Assembly: GCA_036023115.1 (NCBI GenBank)
Contig: JAYKKT010000073.1
Coordinates: 12,029,001 to 12,093,000, forward strand
Reading direction: 5' to 3'
Source of the DNA: Brasenia schreberi
Taxonomy: Eukaryota > Streptophyta > Magnoliopsida > Nymphaeales > Cabombaceae
DNA length: 64,000 nt
Under the pieces are notes generated by a model. That model was not told the DNA's origin. It ran no database searches and worked only from the letters and a program-made list of their open reading frames with translations. Of this stretch, positions 35,724 to 48,800 are shown piece by piece (positions within the stretch are counted from its first letter, which is position 1; every line of letters begins with the position of its first letter). A program made the translations under genes and the position numbers.

Positions 35724-38306
35724 ATGGAGTACGACGCGATGGAGTCGGCTTCCGGGGCTCACTTCTCTGGCCTCCGCCTCGACGGCCTTCTCTCCTCTCC
35801 CACGGCCCGCTCTTCTGAGTCGCCCAGACAGCCTTTCGTCATAGGTGCATAACTCTCCCTCTTGGGTGCGTGTGCCTGCGAGTTTGTTCTCTTACAGCGT
35901 CTCGTTAGCCGATATTTGGAAAAGGTCGGAGGTTTCAATTATGGGATGAATAATTTAGTCTTCGTTCGCGGTTTCCGTTACTGAGTGGCTTTTTAAGTGT
36001 CTTGGCTTCTTCGTGCGCCCCTGATCGAGAGAGAAACGTCGTTGGATGAATAGTGTAGTCTTTGATTTTGGAGAGATTGTTTTATGCCCCTTCGTTGCTT
36101 TGCCGAGTACTTAGGTGTCGTGGTTTCTGCACCTCTTACGGAACCACGGACCGGTTGGATTTTGGGTTTTGGATTATCGGATGGATTGCTTTTTTCCGAA
36201 TAGTTCTTGTGTTGGCAAACTTCATTGTTCTCGTCTTGCTGTATTTCGAGGCAATTGCGTGTGTAATTTTGGCAATTGACGCAGTCGGCGTCGCCCTTGC
36301 AGGAGTATCTGGAGGTACTGCGTCGGGGAAGACAACGGTTTGTGACATGATCATCCAACAACTTCATGATCACCGTGTTGTTCTTGTGAATCAGGTGAGC
36401 GGGCGTTCTTGTGTGCCATATGAACAATGGGTTATGTTTTAAAGTACCATCTCCATTTTGCTCTTTGTTAGCAGGCGATTATTTGGAACTTAGTTAAGGA
36501 ATTAGTTCCATTTATTTCAACGGAACAGAGGAATTTACTGTTTCATGTATATACGTAAGACCTAGATGGAAAATTTCCTTAGGTCATTTTATCGTAAGGA
36601 CTTCTGAGAAATAATTTTTGCCCTACGACCGATAAATTTCAAGTGGAAGGCCTTTATGAATCGTTTGATCAAAGGAATATGGTGGTGTTGGTATCCCCAA
36701 GCAATGGAATTCGTTTTGTTTCGTTCAGTTGTCTATTTGGTCTCCAAACTCTTCATCCACGATGGAGCAACGCTCAAGAGCTTCAGGATTGTTTGTCTTC
36801 GCTTCTTCACTATCTAACGTGTTCAAAGTTGAAACATTTGCAAAATGCCTATGTTAATAATTTGATTGTTGAGCCTGGTATTCCTCACCTCATGATATGC
36901 AAGAAGTGATACCTTTTGTCTGGTCATGGAAGCATCTTTACGCGTCTGTTCCTCAATGCTTTGTTTGAAGGTGCATGACTTAGACGGCTTCAACGAGACG
37001 TGTCAACCTTCTCTGCTTGAAAGTTGTATTTCATTCTTTATTACTGTATCTTTTTCTTCTCATAGAGTCATATAAGATTGTTTGATATGGACGTTTTTCT
37101 TATAACATTTTCAGTGTTTTTGACATTGTGGATACAAGTTATGAAACAACTGTCAAAAGTTGTTAGTCTGTTGAATTTGGCAGGACTCTTTTTATCGTGG
37201 TTTAACTGCTGAAGAATCAGAATGTGTGCATGAATATAATTTTGATCATCCAGGTAATGTGCAAAAAACATTTTTTTATCAAGATAGGATGCTGTTATAA
37301 CATTCTGATAATGAATCGATCAGATGTAACTTATATTGTTGAGCTATTTTTATGCTTAAAATAGCCATTATAGTGTCATTCTTTTAAATATCTGGGTAAT
37401 TTTTACATGATAATGTGAGATTTGTGTTAATAGAAGTAAACCCAAGATATTCCCTGTATAGCTGCATAACCTAAGCATCAGTTGCGAGAACCGAGAATGT
37501 GATCACTGTCTTGTGCCTTAGCATTTCCTTTTTGAATGCTTGATAGTCATTATGCAGCAATTGTTCTCTACTGTGGACCTTTTGCTAGGCTTCTGAACAG
37601 TGCTTCATTTGAGTGTTCCAAGTCCTAAACCAATATTCAAGCTGCAAGATATGCGGCAACTGTGAACCTTTATGAGAAGGCGTTGCTTCCAGATTTTTGA
37701 TACTGGCATGAATAGCTGTATAACGTGTAAGCACAAGTACTTCACTCCGTGCCTAACTTAGTTGAACAACCCGTTCCAATCTATTAAGAAACATTTTGGG
37801 GTAACCTAATCACCATGCACTCTCTCTACCTTATGACTTTTACTTCTGTATGAATTAAATAGTGAAAAATATTTGTTTTCTGCACTTAGAGGAGATACTG
37901 CTGTTAGCACCTCTTTCAAATTTTTTGCAGTCCCAGGCTATACATTTCTTAACAATGTTGCGTTACTGTTCCAGGCTTAGAGCAGTTGATTATGCATCGT
38001 CCAACTGCATGCTGAGTCCTTGTTTTTGATGCTTTTAGATTAAGGATTGCACTTCAATTTTCTTCCTCTTTTTTGTGATGAATTGATCGTTCTCATGATT
38101 TTCAGACTTCTCTCCTCTGTATCTGCGTCCTTTATTATGTTCTCCTCTCACATTGGCTTGAAATCAATATGCTACCTTTTCTTCCAGATGCATTTGACAC
38201 TGAGCAACTTCTAGAATGTATTTGCCAACTGAAATCTGGCCTCTCTGTTCATGTTCCGATATATGACTTTAAGAAGCATCAGAGGTGTTCTGATTCTTTT
38301 CGGAAG
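35724..38306 (+). CDS. UKL: Uridine kinase exons 1-4
   Basis: Exon 1 ends inside the Gly codon that opens the P-loop segment. Exon 2 (36303-36394) holds the whole P-loop and ends [10 protein letters not shown]. Exon 3 (37184-37253) holds [20 protein letters not shown]. Exon 4 (38188-38306) begins within an Asp codon and ends SDSFRK before GTATGC. Introns 1-3 are 458, 789 and 934 bp and contain no recognisable transposon. Confidence 0.92.
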
Positions 38307-39779
38307 GTATGCTTTAGTTTGAGTACGTTGCTTTCATAATTATTATTTTCTTCTTGGAATTATTATCTCATCTTTATGGCTTTCATTGACATTCAAAAGT
38401 ATGTCATTCAACTTGTGTTTTAGTCAGATTGAGCATTAGTACCCCTTTCTGGATACCTTTATAAATAGGATACCCCTCTCTCTCTCTCTCCCCCTAACTC
38501 TTCAAAGTTCAATTTCTTCTTAGAATGCTTTCTCTTTATTTATTTGAACATATTCTTGTCATAAATTGTACTTTCCTAAATAAATGCGTTTCGAGTAAAC
38601 CAGAACCAGCAGTTCTAAACTGTCCACTCCGGTTCACCCAAAACTTGGAACCAATGGTTCCAGTTCGAAACTGCCTCAAAATCATTGAAAATATTTTGAA
38701 TTTTTTTCTTTTTTAAATAGGGACACTATTTAGAAAGACGATCAAAGAAAACTCTGGTAAGAAGGTACGAGAAACACAATTGTGAACATGTTAAAAGAGA
38801 AAGAAGAAGAGGAAGACTACAAAAGTATTGAAAGAAAATAATAAAGCATGATTTAGCTTATGTTAAATTAACGGTTAGCATGGCAATGATCGAGCTCTAT
38901 GGAAACAAAAAATTCATGCAGCCAACCCCATCTAGTATGATAAAAGGCTTAGTTGTTGTTGTTAAATAGAGATACTATGCGTCCACTTGGAGTTAGAACT
39001 CCCATTAGCCTCAATGACGGAGCACTCCTCGCTGTTGAGCTAAAAAATCTACTTGTGAAAAATGTAGTTCAGAAAAACTATTTAAAACCTTCCTGTTTGA
39101 AATACAAGGGCATAACATTGCAATGAGAGCGCCCCCCTAGGAGTCAAATTCCATACCAGCTCTTAATGGTAAGGGAGGAGGCACTTGTTATAGGTCGGGG
39201 ATGATTTGAACCGCCGTACTAGTTCTAAACCGTTCATGTCTAGGGATATTCATGGAGCGGGATGGGGCCGGGATCAAAGTCTCCGCTCTCATCCTCCTTT
39301 TAGAACCCTTTTCCCGTCTCCATCCCCGATAGGGACCAAAAAAGCCTCATCCCCATCTATGTGTCCCTACGGATCCTTGTAGAGACCTGTAGGAAAAAGA
39401 GGAACTCTAAAATACCCGTTGAAGCTCACTTTTACATATGAAATGAAACCCTAATTTATGTAAAATGTATCTAAATTCGGACATATCTTTATAGAATGTG
39501 GATGATGATGTTCAAAAAGGAGATGATATATATTTTTTATTTTCTCTTATAGTTTATTTTATTTTTAGATGGTTCTAACTTTCTAGAATCAATAGGAGGA
39601 AGGGTTGCAGTTGGATTCGTGGGATGGGAACCTGCTATCCCCATCGGGGATTTCCTTGCTCTTTCTGTCCCCATTTCCATCCCCCATTTCCACTCCCAAA
39701 TCCACTCCGTTCAAGACGGGGATCCCCTCCCCATGAACACCCCTAGTCATGTCTACAGGTGAGGATACAATCTTATTTA

Positions 39780-39827
<48 letters not shown>

Positions 39828-42800
39828 TAGAAGCCTTCATTACTACCTTTAACAACATTAACAATCCACAGTCCACTACTCAACACCACAAAACCACTAC
39901 CAACACCCGTTGCCGTCATCAATGCTACGACCATTCAAACTTATGTCATTGATAAAAACTAAAGAGAAATACCGATGAGAAAGTAAACAATCTCGAGGTT
40001 CTTCACGATTCCACAATACTTAAATGGCACCACGACTCCAACCCTAAATGGTCCTTGGCTGGAATATTATGCTGCTCCTTTATAATTATCAAGGTTGTTT
40101 CGGTAACTGTATAGACAGCAATTTGAACTAAATATTCTTTGCATCCCCAAAACATTGACTACATAAATCACTGTTTGTCGGGATCAATGGCCATGACTTA
40201 AGGCTTCAGATGAGAACATAGTGGTCATTTGAACCTTAACATAACTACTACAACAACAACAAGTAAGCCTTTTCCCATACTAGACGGGGTCGGATACATG
40301 GATTCTTTGTTTCCAGAGATCCCTATCGTGTGTCATGTTAGCTGTTAACTCACAATAAGCTAGATAATTCTTTATTGTTTCTTTCCAACACTTTTGTGCT
40401 CGTCCTCTAGCTCTTTTAATACATTCCAAATTTAGTTTTTCATACCTTCTTACAGGTTCTTCTTTTGATCTTCTTTCTATATGTCCAAACCATCTTAAAC
40501 GATATTCTCTCATTTTATCCTCTATTGGTGCCACTCCTAATTTGTTTCTAATAACCTCATTATGTATACGGTCTTTTCTTGTATGACCACTCATCCATCT
40601 CAACATCTTCGTTTCTGTCATAAACATCTTTTGTACATGTTGATGATTAACTGCCCAACACTCATAACCATAAAACATGGCAGGCCTAATTGCTGTTCTA
40701 TAATATTTACCTTTTAACTTTAATGGTATCTTCTTATCACAAAGAATAACTGATGCTTCTCTCCATTTTAACCAACCAACATTAATTCTATGCGTAACAT
40801 CTCCATAAATTCTTTCATCACTCTGAAAAATTGACCCTACGTATTTAAAACTTTCCTTTTGGGGGATGCAATGTTTGCCAAATTTAATTTCTATGTCCTC
40901 TGATGTAACCGATCAAACTTACATTCTATATATTTTGTCTTTGTTCTACTAAGTCGGAGGCCTTTGCTTTCTAATGTTTCTCTCCATAGTTCCAATTTTC
41001 TATTAACTTTTTCCTTAGACTCCTCCACTAATACAATGTCATCTGCAAATAACATACACCAAGGTACTTCATCTTGAATATGTTTTGTTAACTCATCAAT
41101 TAGACAATTATCATTATAAATAAGTATGGACTTAAAGTTGATCCTTGATGTAACCCAATATTAACTTCAAAGAAGTCTGTCATTCCTTTATGAGTCCTCA
41201 CACATGTTTTTGCACCATCATACATCTTTTTTCCAAAGTTCTCCAAAGAACCTCCCTCGATACTCTATCATAAGCTTTTTTTAAATCAATAAATATCATG
41301 TGAAGGTCTTTTTTTTTTGCTCTAAAATGTTCGTCTCAAAAGGTGAATCGCTTCAATAGTAGATCTGCTTGGCATGAATCCAAATTGGTTCTCTGTTGTA
41401 CTTGATACTTGTCTTAACCTACGTTCGATAATTTTTTCCCATAATTTCATAGTATGACTCATTAACTTGATACCTCGATAATTCGCACAATTTTGAATGT
41501 CTCCCTTGTTCTTATATATGGGTATAAGTGTATTTGCTCTCCACTCCTCGGACATCTTTTGGTTTTTCCATATTTCATTAAATAGTCTTGTGAGCCAAGT
41601 GATTCCTATTTCTCCTAGTATTTTCCAAACTTCTTTAGGAATATTATCTGGTCCTACCGATTTACCACCCTTCATATGTTTAAGAGCTTCTTTGACTTCA
41701 TTCTTTTGAATATGTCAGTAGAAATTGTGGTTTATATACTTTTCTGATTTGGCTAACTCTCCTAAGCTAATACTAACATCTTTATTTTCATTAAAAAGCT
41801 TATAAAAATAGTTTTTCCATCTATTTCTTATGTCATCATTTGCCACTAGAATTTTTTCATCCTCGTCCTTGATGCATCTAACATAATTAAGATCTTTAGT
41901 TTTCTTATCTCTAGCCCTAGCTATCCTAAAAATATCTCTTTCACCCTCTTTTGAGTTGAGTTTTTTTATATAAATCCTCCCAAATTTTAGCTTTTGCTTC
42001 ACTTACGGCCTTTTTTGCTTCCTTCTTTGCTTTTTTATAAGCCTCTAAAGTTTCACTAGTTTTCTTAGCATAATGTGATTTGTAGCATGCCCTCTTTGTC
42101 TTGATTTTATTTTGCACTACTTCACTCCACAACCAAGCTTCTTTTTGTGCGAGTACACCTCCCTTAGATACACCTAACACATCTTTCGCCACTTTCCTAA
42201 TATGTATAACCATATTGTTCCACATATTACAGGGTGTACCAACATAATTCCAAACATCTCCTTGATGGACTTTCTGTTTATATATTTCTTCTTTCTCGCT
42301 TTTGAGGTTTCACCATTTAGTCCGAATAGCTCGATGCACTATTTTCTTCTTTGTCCATTTTTTTATTTGTTAATCCATAACTAAAAGTCGATGTTGGGTG
42401 GTTAAGCTTTCTCCTGGAATTACCTTGCAATCTTTACAACTTTTTTTCTAAAAATAAAGTAATCAATTTGTGTTTGTGATAAGCCACTCTTATAAGTAAT
42501 TAAATGTTTATCTCGTTTTTTGAAGATTGTATTGACTATAAAGAGATGAAATGCCATAGCAAAATTTAAAATCTCCCTACCTTCGTCATTTATATCCCCA
42601 AAACCAAAGTTTCTATGAATACCTTGATATCCTAATGCCTCTTTACCGACATGTCCATTTAAGTCTCCTCCTAAACAAATCATCTCCCTTTGTGGAATCT
42701 TTTGAATCACCTTATCTAACTCTTTCCAAAAAGTTGTCTTTATATTATCTTCTAGTCCTACTTGGGGTGCTTAAGCACAAACTATATTCAAAACCTCTGC

Positions 42801-45800
42801 TCCTAACACTAATTTGAGCGTCATAATTCGATATGTCCATCTGTAATCCTCTAAGGTCATACATTGTCATGAAAAGTAGATCCATACCGGTATTTTTTCA
42901 CTCACCTACAATGCAACCAACAAGCTAACACTAATATATATGTCCATCTATAATCCATCGACATCCCATACCATCGTGAAGATAGATTATACCCATTTGG
43001 TGGTTTACTCGCACACAAGCACACTCATACCATGCATCCATATAATCATCAAAGCATTTTAAAGACTATTTCACCTCAATTTAATCCCTAAATCATGGTA
43101 AAAACATAATATTAATATTCTACATTCAAATACAAACCCAACGGTTCAAACCACATCAAAATCGGATTTCAAATGAGTTCAAAAACCCTAAAAACCCAAT
43201 TTGTATCTATATAGTACTGTTTGGATCCATTAAAAGAGTCCGTATCCAAATCTATTTAAAACGAATCTCAGTTCACTTTAGACTCGAATTCGGACCTAGA
43301 ATCGTCTCTTCAAGGACATTGTTTCAGTGTTTTCTTCGGTATCATCTGAACCCGACATTACACGGAGAGAGCTGACATGATACGTCGAGTCGTTTCACTC
43401 GTCGTACATCGGTTCGACAGCCAAAATGACGGTTTTGCCCCCATCATCGTCAGTTTTGCCGAAAAAGACGGGAAAAGGAGCAAAAGACCCTTTTTCAAAG
43501 TCTCATCGGAAACCGTTAGTTGATGGATTTGGCTGGACTCCTAGCAGACGAATTTGGCCATTTTCTCCCTTCAATTGGTCGTTTTCCCTCGATCATTGGG
43601 ATTTTCGGACGATCTTCCTCCTTTTTCTATCGTTTCTCTCTCTAATTCTCTTTCTCTCCCTCTCTCTCTCATGCTTGCGGGCGGTAGGAAGGCAGTCGCC
43701 GTCTTCCTTGCTACTAAGCGGTGGCCGTTGTGGCCACCGTTTCCTGCTATAGCATATGGGGCTTGTGGCTCCCGTATGGTTCTCCATCTATCGGGTCCCA
43801 TGTGTGGCCCGTTTGGATCGGATCAAGTTCGTTGGATCCGATCCAATCCTGACTTCATAGGTACCCCGATGTAGACCTTTTATCATCTGTTGATGCTGTC
43901 GAGTCAGCATCTGTGTATACCTCGACATTTAAATGATTATGAGCGGTATACATCATACCATTTTCAGGAGGGTGCTTCAAGTATCTCAATAATTATCGCA
44001 CTGCATTCATATGGGATTTAGTAGGACAATGCATAAATCGACTAACCATACTTACAACGTAGGAGATATCTGAGCATGTGATAGTCAAATATATAAGTTG
44101 TCCTACTAATCTATGGTATTCTCCATGTTCCTGCAATGATTCTTCAATATTGACACTTAATTTTAGGTTGTTTTCCATGGATACACTCGCTTGTTTACAT
44201 TTATAACATATGAGTATCCCTCAATAGTCCAGAGTGTATTTCCTTTGGGTTAGGAATATGCCCCTTAGAATTCCTCGATACTTTAATCCCTAAGAAATAG
44301 TGAAGGGGCCTTAGATCCTTCATATCAAACAAGGAGAGTAGTTAACCTTTTAACTGCCTAATTTCATTATCATTGTTTCGAGTGATGATGATATCATCAA
44401 CATAAATCGTGTGGTCACTTACACTTCTTGTAAACCCAAGACTGGTGACTCCATCACTGAATCATTCAAACCATGCATGAGGTGATTGTTTCAACCCATA
44501 TATTGCCTTCTTGAGTTTACATATCCAAACATCTGTATCGTCATTAGAGGTTTCAGGTGATAAATCCATATAATTTTTTTCATTTAGGTGTCCTTAGAGA
44601 AATGCATTTTTAACATTGAGTTGTCATAATTTCCACCCTTTTGTTTGTATGTATATTGATAATTACTCTTATGGTTGTCATTTTTGCTACTAGTGTGAAG
44701 GTTTCGGTATAGTCTAACCCATAGGATTAATGGTAGCCCTTTGTAACTAATCGAGTTTTGTATCTCTCATTATTGCCGTTAGCTTTATACTTGATGGTGT
44801 AGACCCACTTACATGCCATTGACTTTCTACCAGGAGATAGTTTTAGAATCTCCCATGTATTATTTTTTTCTAAGTCTTTAATCTCAGTTTTCATAACCTT
44901 TCTCTAATATTGAGTCTTTTGGCCTATGTATAATTTCTCGGTACCTAGATAAGATCAAAGTTAAGAGCAAACATCTTAAAGTTGTTTGAAGTATTTTGAT
45001 ATTAAATATATTGAGACATAGGTAAATAGAAGATCTCTTTCCTTTTCTCAACGCAATAGGAACATTCAACTCATTTTCGGTTGATAATTTGGTTAACTCT
45101 TTTGGTACAAACTCGTCTAGTTGCAGATCATAAGGGAGCTTCTCTTCTTGGGGCATGGTAAGCTGCACAGTTTCCTTGTTCCTTCTCCTATAAACTTGCA
45201 GTTCTTGCTTAGCTTGATCTTTAGGTTCTATCTCTTCTTGTTGTGAATTAATGTCTTTCTCCTTCTAATCTTGGACTCATAGGTATAACAATGGAGTCTT
45301 GGTTTCCTCTAGGTGATTTCTCCCCTTCTTGTCATAGTAGGTGGAATTTTCGAAGAAGTAGGTTACATTCATTGACACATGTATTTTTCTCCTACAGGGA
45401 TCATACATAGCCTTTTTGCGTAAAGGATCCACTTTGTCTCTATATCTTGAGTGATCATTAACATACCGCATAGATCCAAATATTCTGTGGGGAATATCAA
45501 ACATTATCTTATTTGACATCAATACGTAAAGTGAGATCTTTTCTTGTAGTATAGTTGAAGGAGTCCTGTTTATGATATAGATAACCATGCATCACCCAAA
45601 AAAAATCTTATGAGCATTACTACCGATTAATAGAGCTCTAGCGACATTTTTTCCTCTTTGCTACTCCATTTTGCTAAGGTGTATATGCACATGTAGTCTG
45701 ATGAACAATGTCATGGTTTTTGAGATACATTTTATGTAGTCTCATGAACAATGCCATGGTTTTTGAGATACATTTTCAAGAACATATCACTGAATTCGCC

Positions 45801-48800
45801 ACCATAGTGTGATTTGATGCATTTATTAGAACATTGAAATTGAGTCATCATAAAATTGTTAAACATTGGAAATATAGTTGACACTTCATTCTTGTTTTTC
45901 ATTAAATAAATCATTATTAACCTTGTATAATCATCCACGAAGGTAATAAAATATTTGTAGCTGGACAAATCCACCACAGGACTCAGACTCCATACATTTG
46001 AATGCATAAGCTCAAATGGATTTATTTTCTTAGATTCACTGTTGAAAAAGCTAACTCTATGATGCTTAGCTTTCTGACAAGTTTGACATTCAAAAAATTG
46101 ATTAAACAAATCTAAACTCAACTTAGGAACCATATTCTTTAACTTGAGAACTGGAAGATGACCTAGTCGTTGATGCCAAAGTTGGATTTTCTTGACACTT
46201 GCATTCAAAATCCCTTTATTTGCTGTCACTCTTCACTGTACTCCATCCAACTCATATAATCCACCTTTAACTCTACCATGCCCAAGGGTCCTCTCAATTC
46301 TTCGATCCTTAAAAATACAGTCATTTTCATAGAAAATAAGTGAACAATTTAACTCTTTAGTAATAGCATGAATAAATAGGAGATTAATGGGGAATTTAGG
46401 AACATGTAAAATTGAAGGTAGATTGTCAATTGGCCTTCTCATAATCCCTTTCTCTTGGATATATATATGAGAGTCATAAAGTTTATATTTATGTTACCAG
46501 CCATATCATGGGTAGCTCCTGAATCAACAACCTAAGAAGCATACGAAGACAAACCAATAGAGTTCATGGCATTAAAGTCAAATGCATGAACTAAGGAGGC
46601 TTGTAGGTCTAAGGTATTAGAAAATGAGCCCAAGTGGACCGGCCTTATGGGCCCGGGCCATGAGGGACAGGGCGTGCAAGGCCACTAGCCATTGGGGGCT
46701 TGCTGGCAGCCAACCCCCCTTCCCTTCTCTTGCCCCTTCTCTTCTCTTCCCCCTTCTTTTCTCTTATCTTCTTCTCCTCTCCTATGCCTCATGTACTCTA
46801 TAAATAAGGCTTTCTGTAATGTATTTTCTCAAGCCTTTTATGGCTAAATAATATTCTTTTTTAATATTGTGTCTTTATTGCGTACACTTTATTATAACTT
46901 TATTTTCTAAGGCTTTTGCGAGGGATATTTTGAGGTGATATTAATCAACCTTTCGCTGCTACATTGAAGCATCGTCTTCATTAGATGGTATTATAGCTAT
47001 TTTCGATTATGGAATTGCTGATTATTGCCTCAAGAAGTGTGTTGATAGTGCTCTTGATTTTGTTGTAAGTTTATCTCTTTATAATTATTTTTCTTCTTGA
47101 AATATGGACGAAAAGTGAGGATTTAATTTCCGTTTAACACCTTCAAACTACAAAACATAGATCCAAACTATAAAAAAGTCATCAGGGCTAGGGCTTGCAA
47201 GGCCACTAGCCGTTGGGGGCTGGCAGCGAGCTCCCCTTCCCTTCTCTTGCCCTATTCTCTTCTCTTCCCCCTTCTTTTCTCTTATCTTATTCTTCTCTCC
47301 TATGCCTCATGTACTCTATAAATAAGGCTTTCATGTAATGGATTTTCTCAAGCTTTTTGTAGCTAAATAATACTCTTTTTTAATATTGTGTCTTTGTTGC
47401 ATATGCTTTATTATAACCTTATTTTCTAAGGCTTTTGCGAGGGATACTTTGAGGTGATATTCATCAACCTTCCGCTGCTACATTGAAACATCGTCTTCAT
47501 TAGATGGTATTAGAGCTATTTTCGATCATAGAAATGCTGATTGTTGCCTCAAGAAGTGTGTTGATAGTGCTCTTGATTTTGTTGTAAGTTTATCTCTTTA
47601 TAATTATTTTTCTTCTTGAAATATGGACGAAAAGTGAGGATTTAATTTCTATTTAACACCTTCAAACTACAAATCATAGACCCAAACTAAAAAAATTTAT
47701 TTATATTTTAAAAAATTATGGGGCTATGTAAGTCGTTCAAAGGTATAACTATTCATTAATGCTACATTTAAGCAAAATGAAGAATACAAAGGAGGTTATC
47801 GAACAGTCCTATGGGTTCTCATGAATAATGTAAATGTGCACACTAAGGACACTTTGGCCGACTTTACTAATGTAAGAGAAGCATGAGAACATTTAAGAAA
47901 ATCTTATGTTTAAAGTGATGTTGCTCATAGAATGACATTAAGAGACAAATTTGTCTCCCTTAAACAAGGAGATAAAGGAGTAAACGATTTCTTTAGTGAA
48001 TATTTCAATATTTGGAACCAACTATATGGTTATAGAAAGAAATGTATACAATGTTTTAATGAGAGACAATGTGAAGACAATGAAGATTTTGTATATCAAT
48101 TTCTACGAAGTCTTCGAGAAGAATTTGAAGGAGTTAGGTCATCTCTTATTTTTCGGAAGCCGTTTCCTACCAAAGAAGAGGTACTTATCGATCTTCAAAT
48201 GGCAGAAAAAAGAATGAATGAAGCTAGGCTTGAAAGAGATACCACACTTGCCGCATCTAAACCCGAAGCAAATGTGAAGGCTTATCGTTCTCCTCATTTA
48301 AAAAATGAAAGATCAAACGAAGCAAGCAAAGAGGTCATTTGCACATAAGGCCAAATTGTCCTAAATTGAAAAAGGTGGTCTTAGTGGAAGAACATGCTTC
48401 ATCTTCTATCCTTGCACTTCAAGAAAAAGTAAAACAAAAGCTCAAACGAAGGAGAAAGCAACAGTTGGTGCGGTTTGCTCTTCTTCAACAAATGAAATTC
48501 AAGGTATGAACTCTTGGATTCTTGATTCGGGTGCTTTGTTTCATATGACTTCTAATGAAAGAATTTTAAACTCATGTGTTGAAAAATCTTTATCGTGTGT
48601 TTACACAGCGGATGAAACAAAATTAGATGTAGATAAAATTGGTGATTTACAAAATAAAAAATTTGAAATCTCCAAAATTAGTGTTGTTTCAAAATTAAGT
48701 TTAAACTTACTTTTGGTATCTCAAATTTCAGATAAAAATTGTGTTGTAACCTTTTCATCCACGGGATGTATTTTTAAAGATCACATCTCGAAGAAGGTGA

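Noticed and set aside
35993..36442. Open frames of 126 and 144 codons on the two strands
   Set aside because: Both overlap exon 2 and intron 1 of the uridine kinase gene and read the real P-loop exon out of context.
43426..43874. Overlapping 106-108 codon frames, both strands
   Set aside because: CT-rich low-complexity sequence with no recognisable domain; open frames arise from composition.
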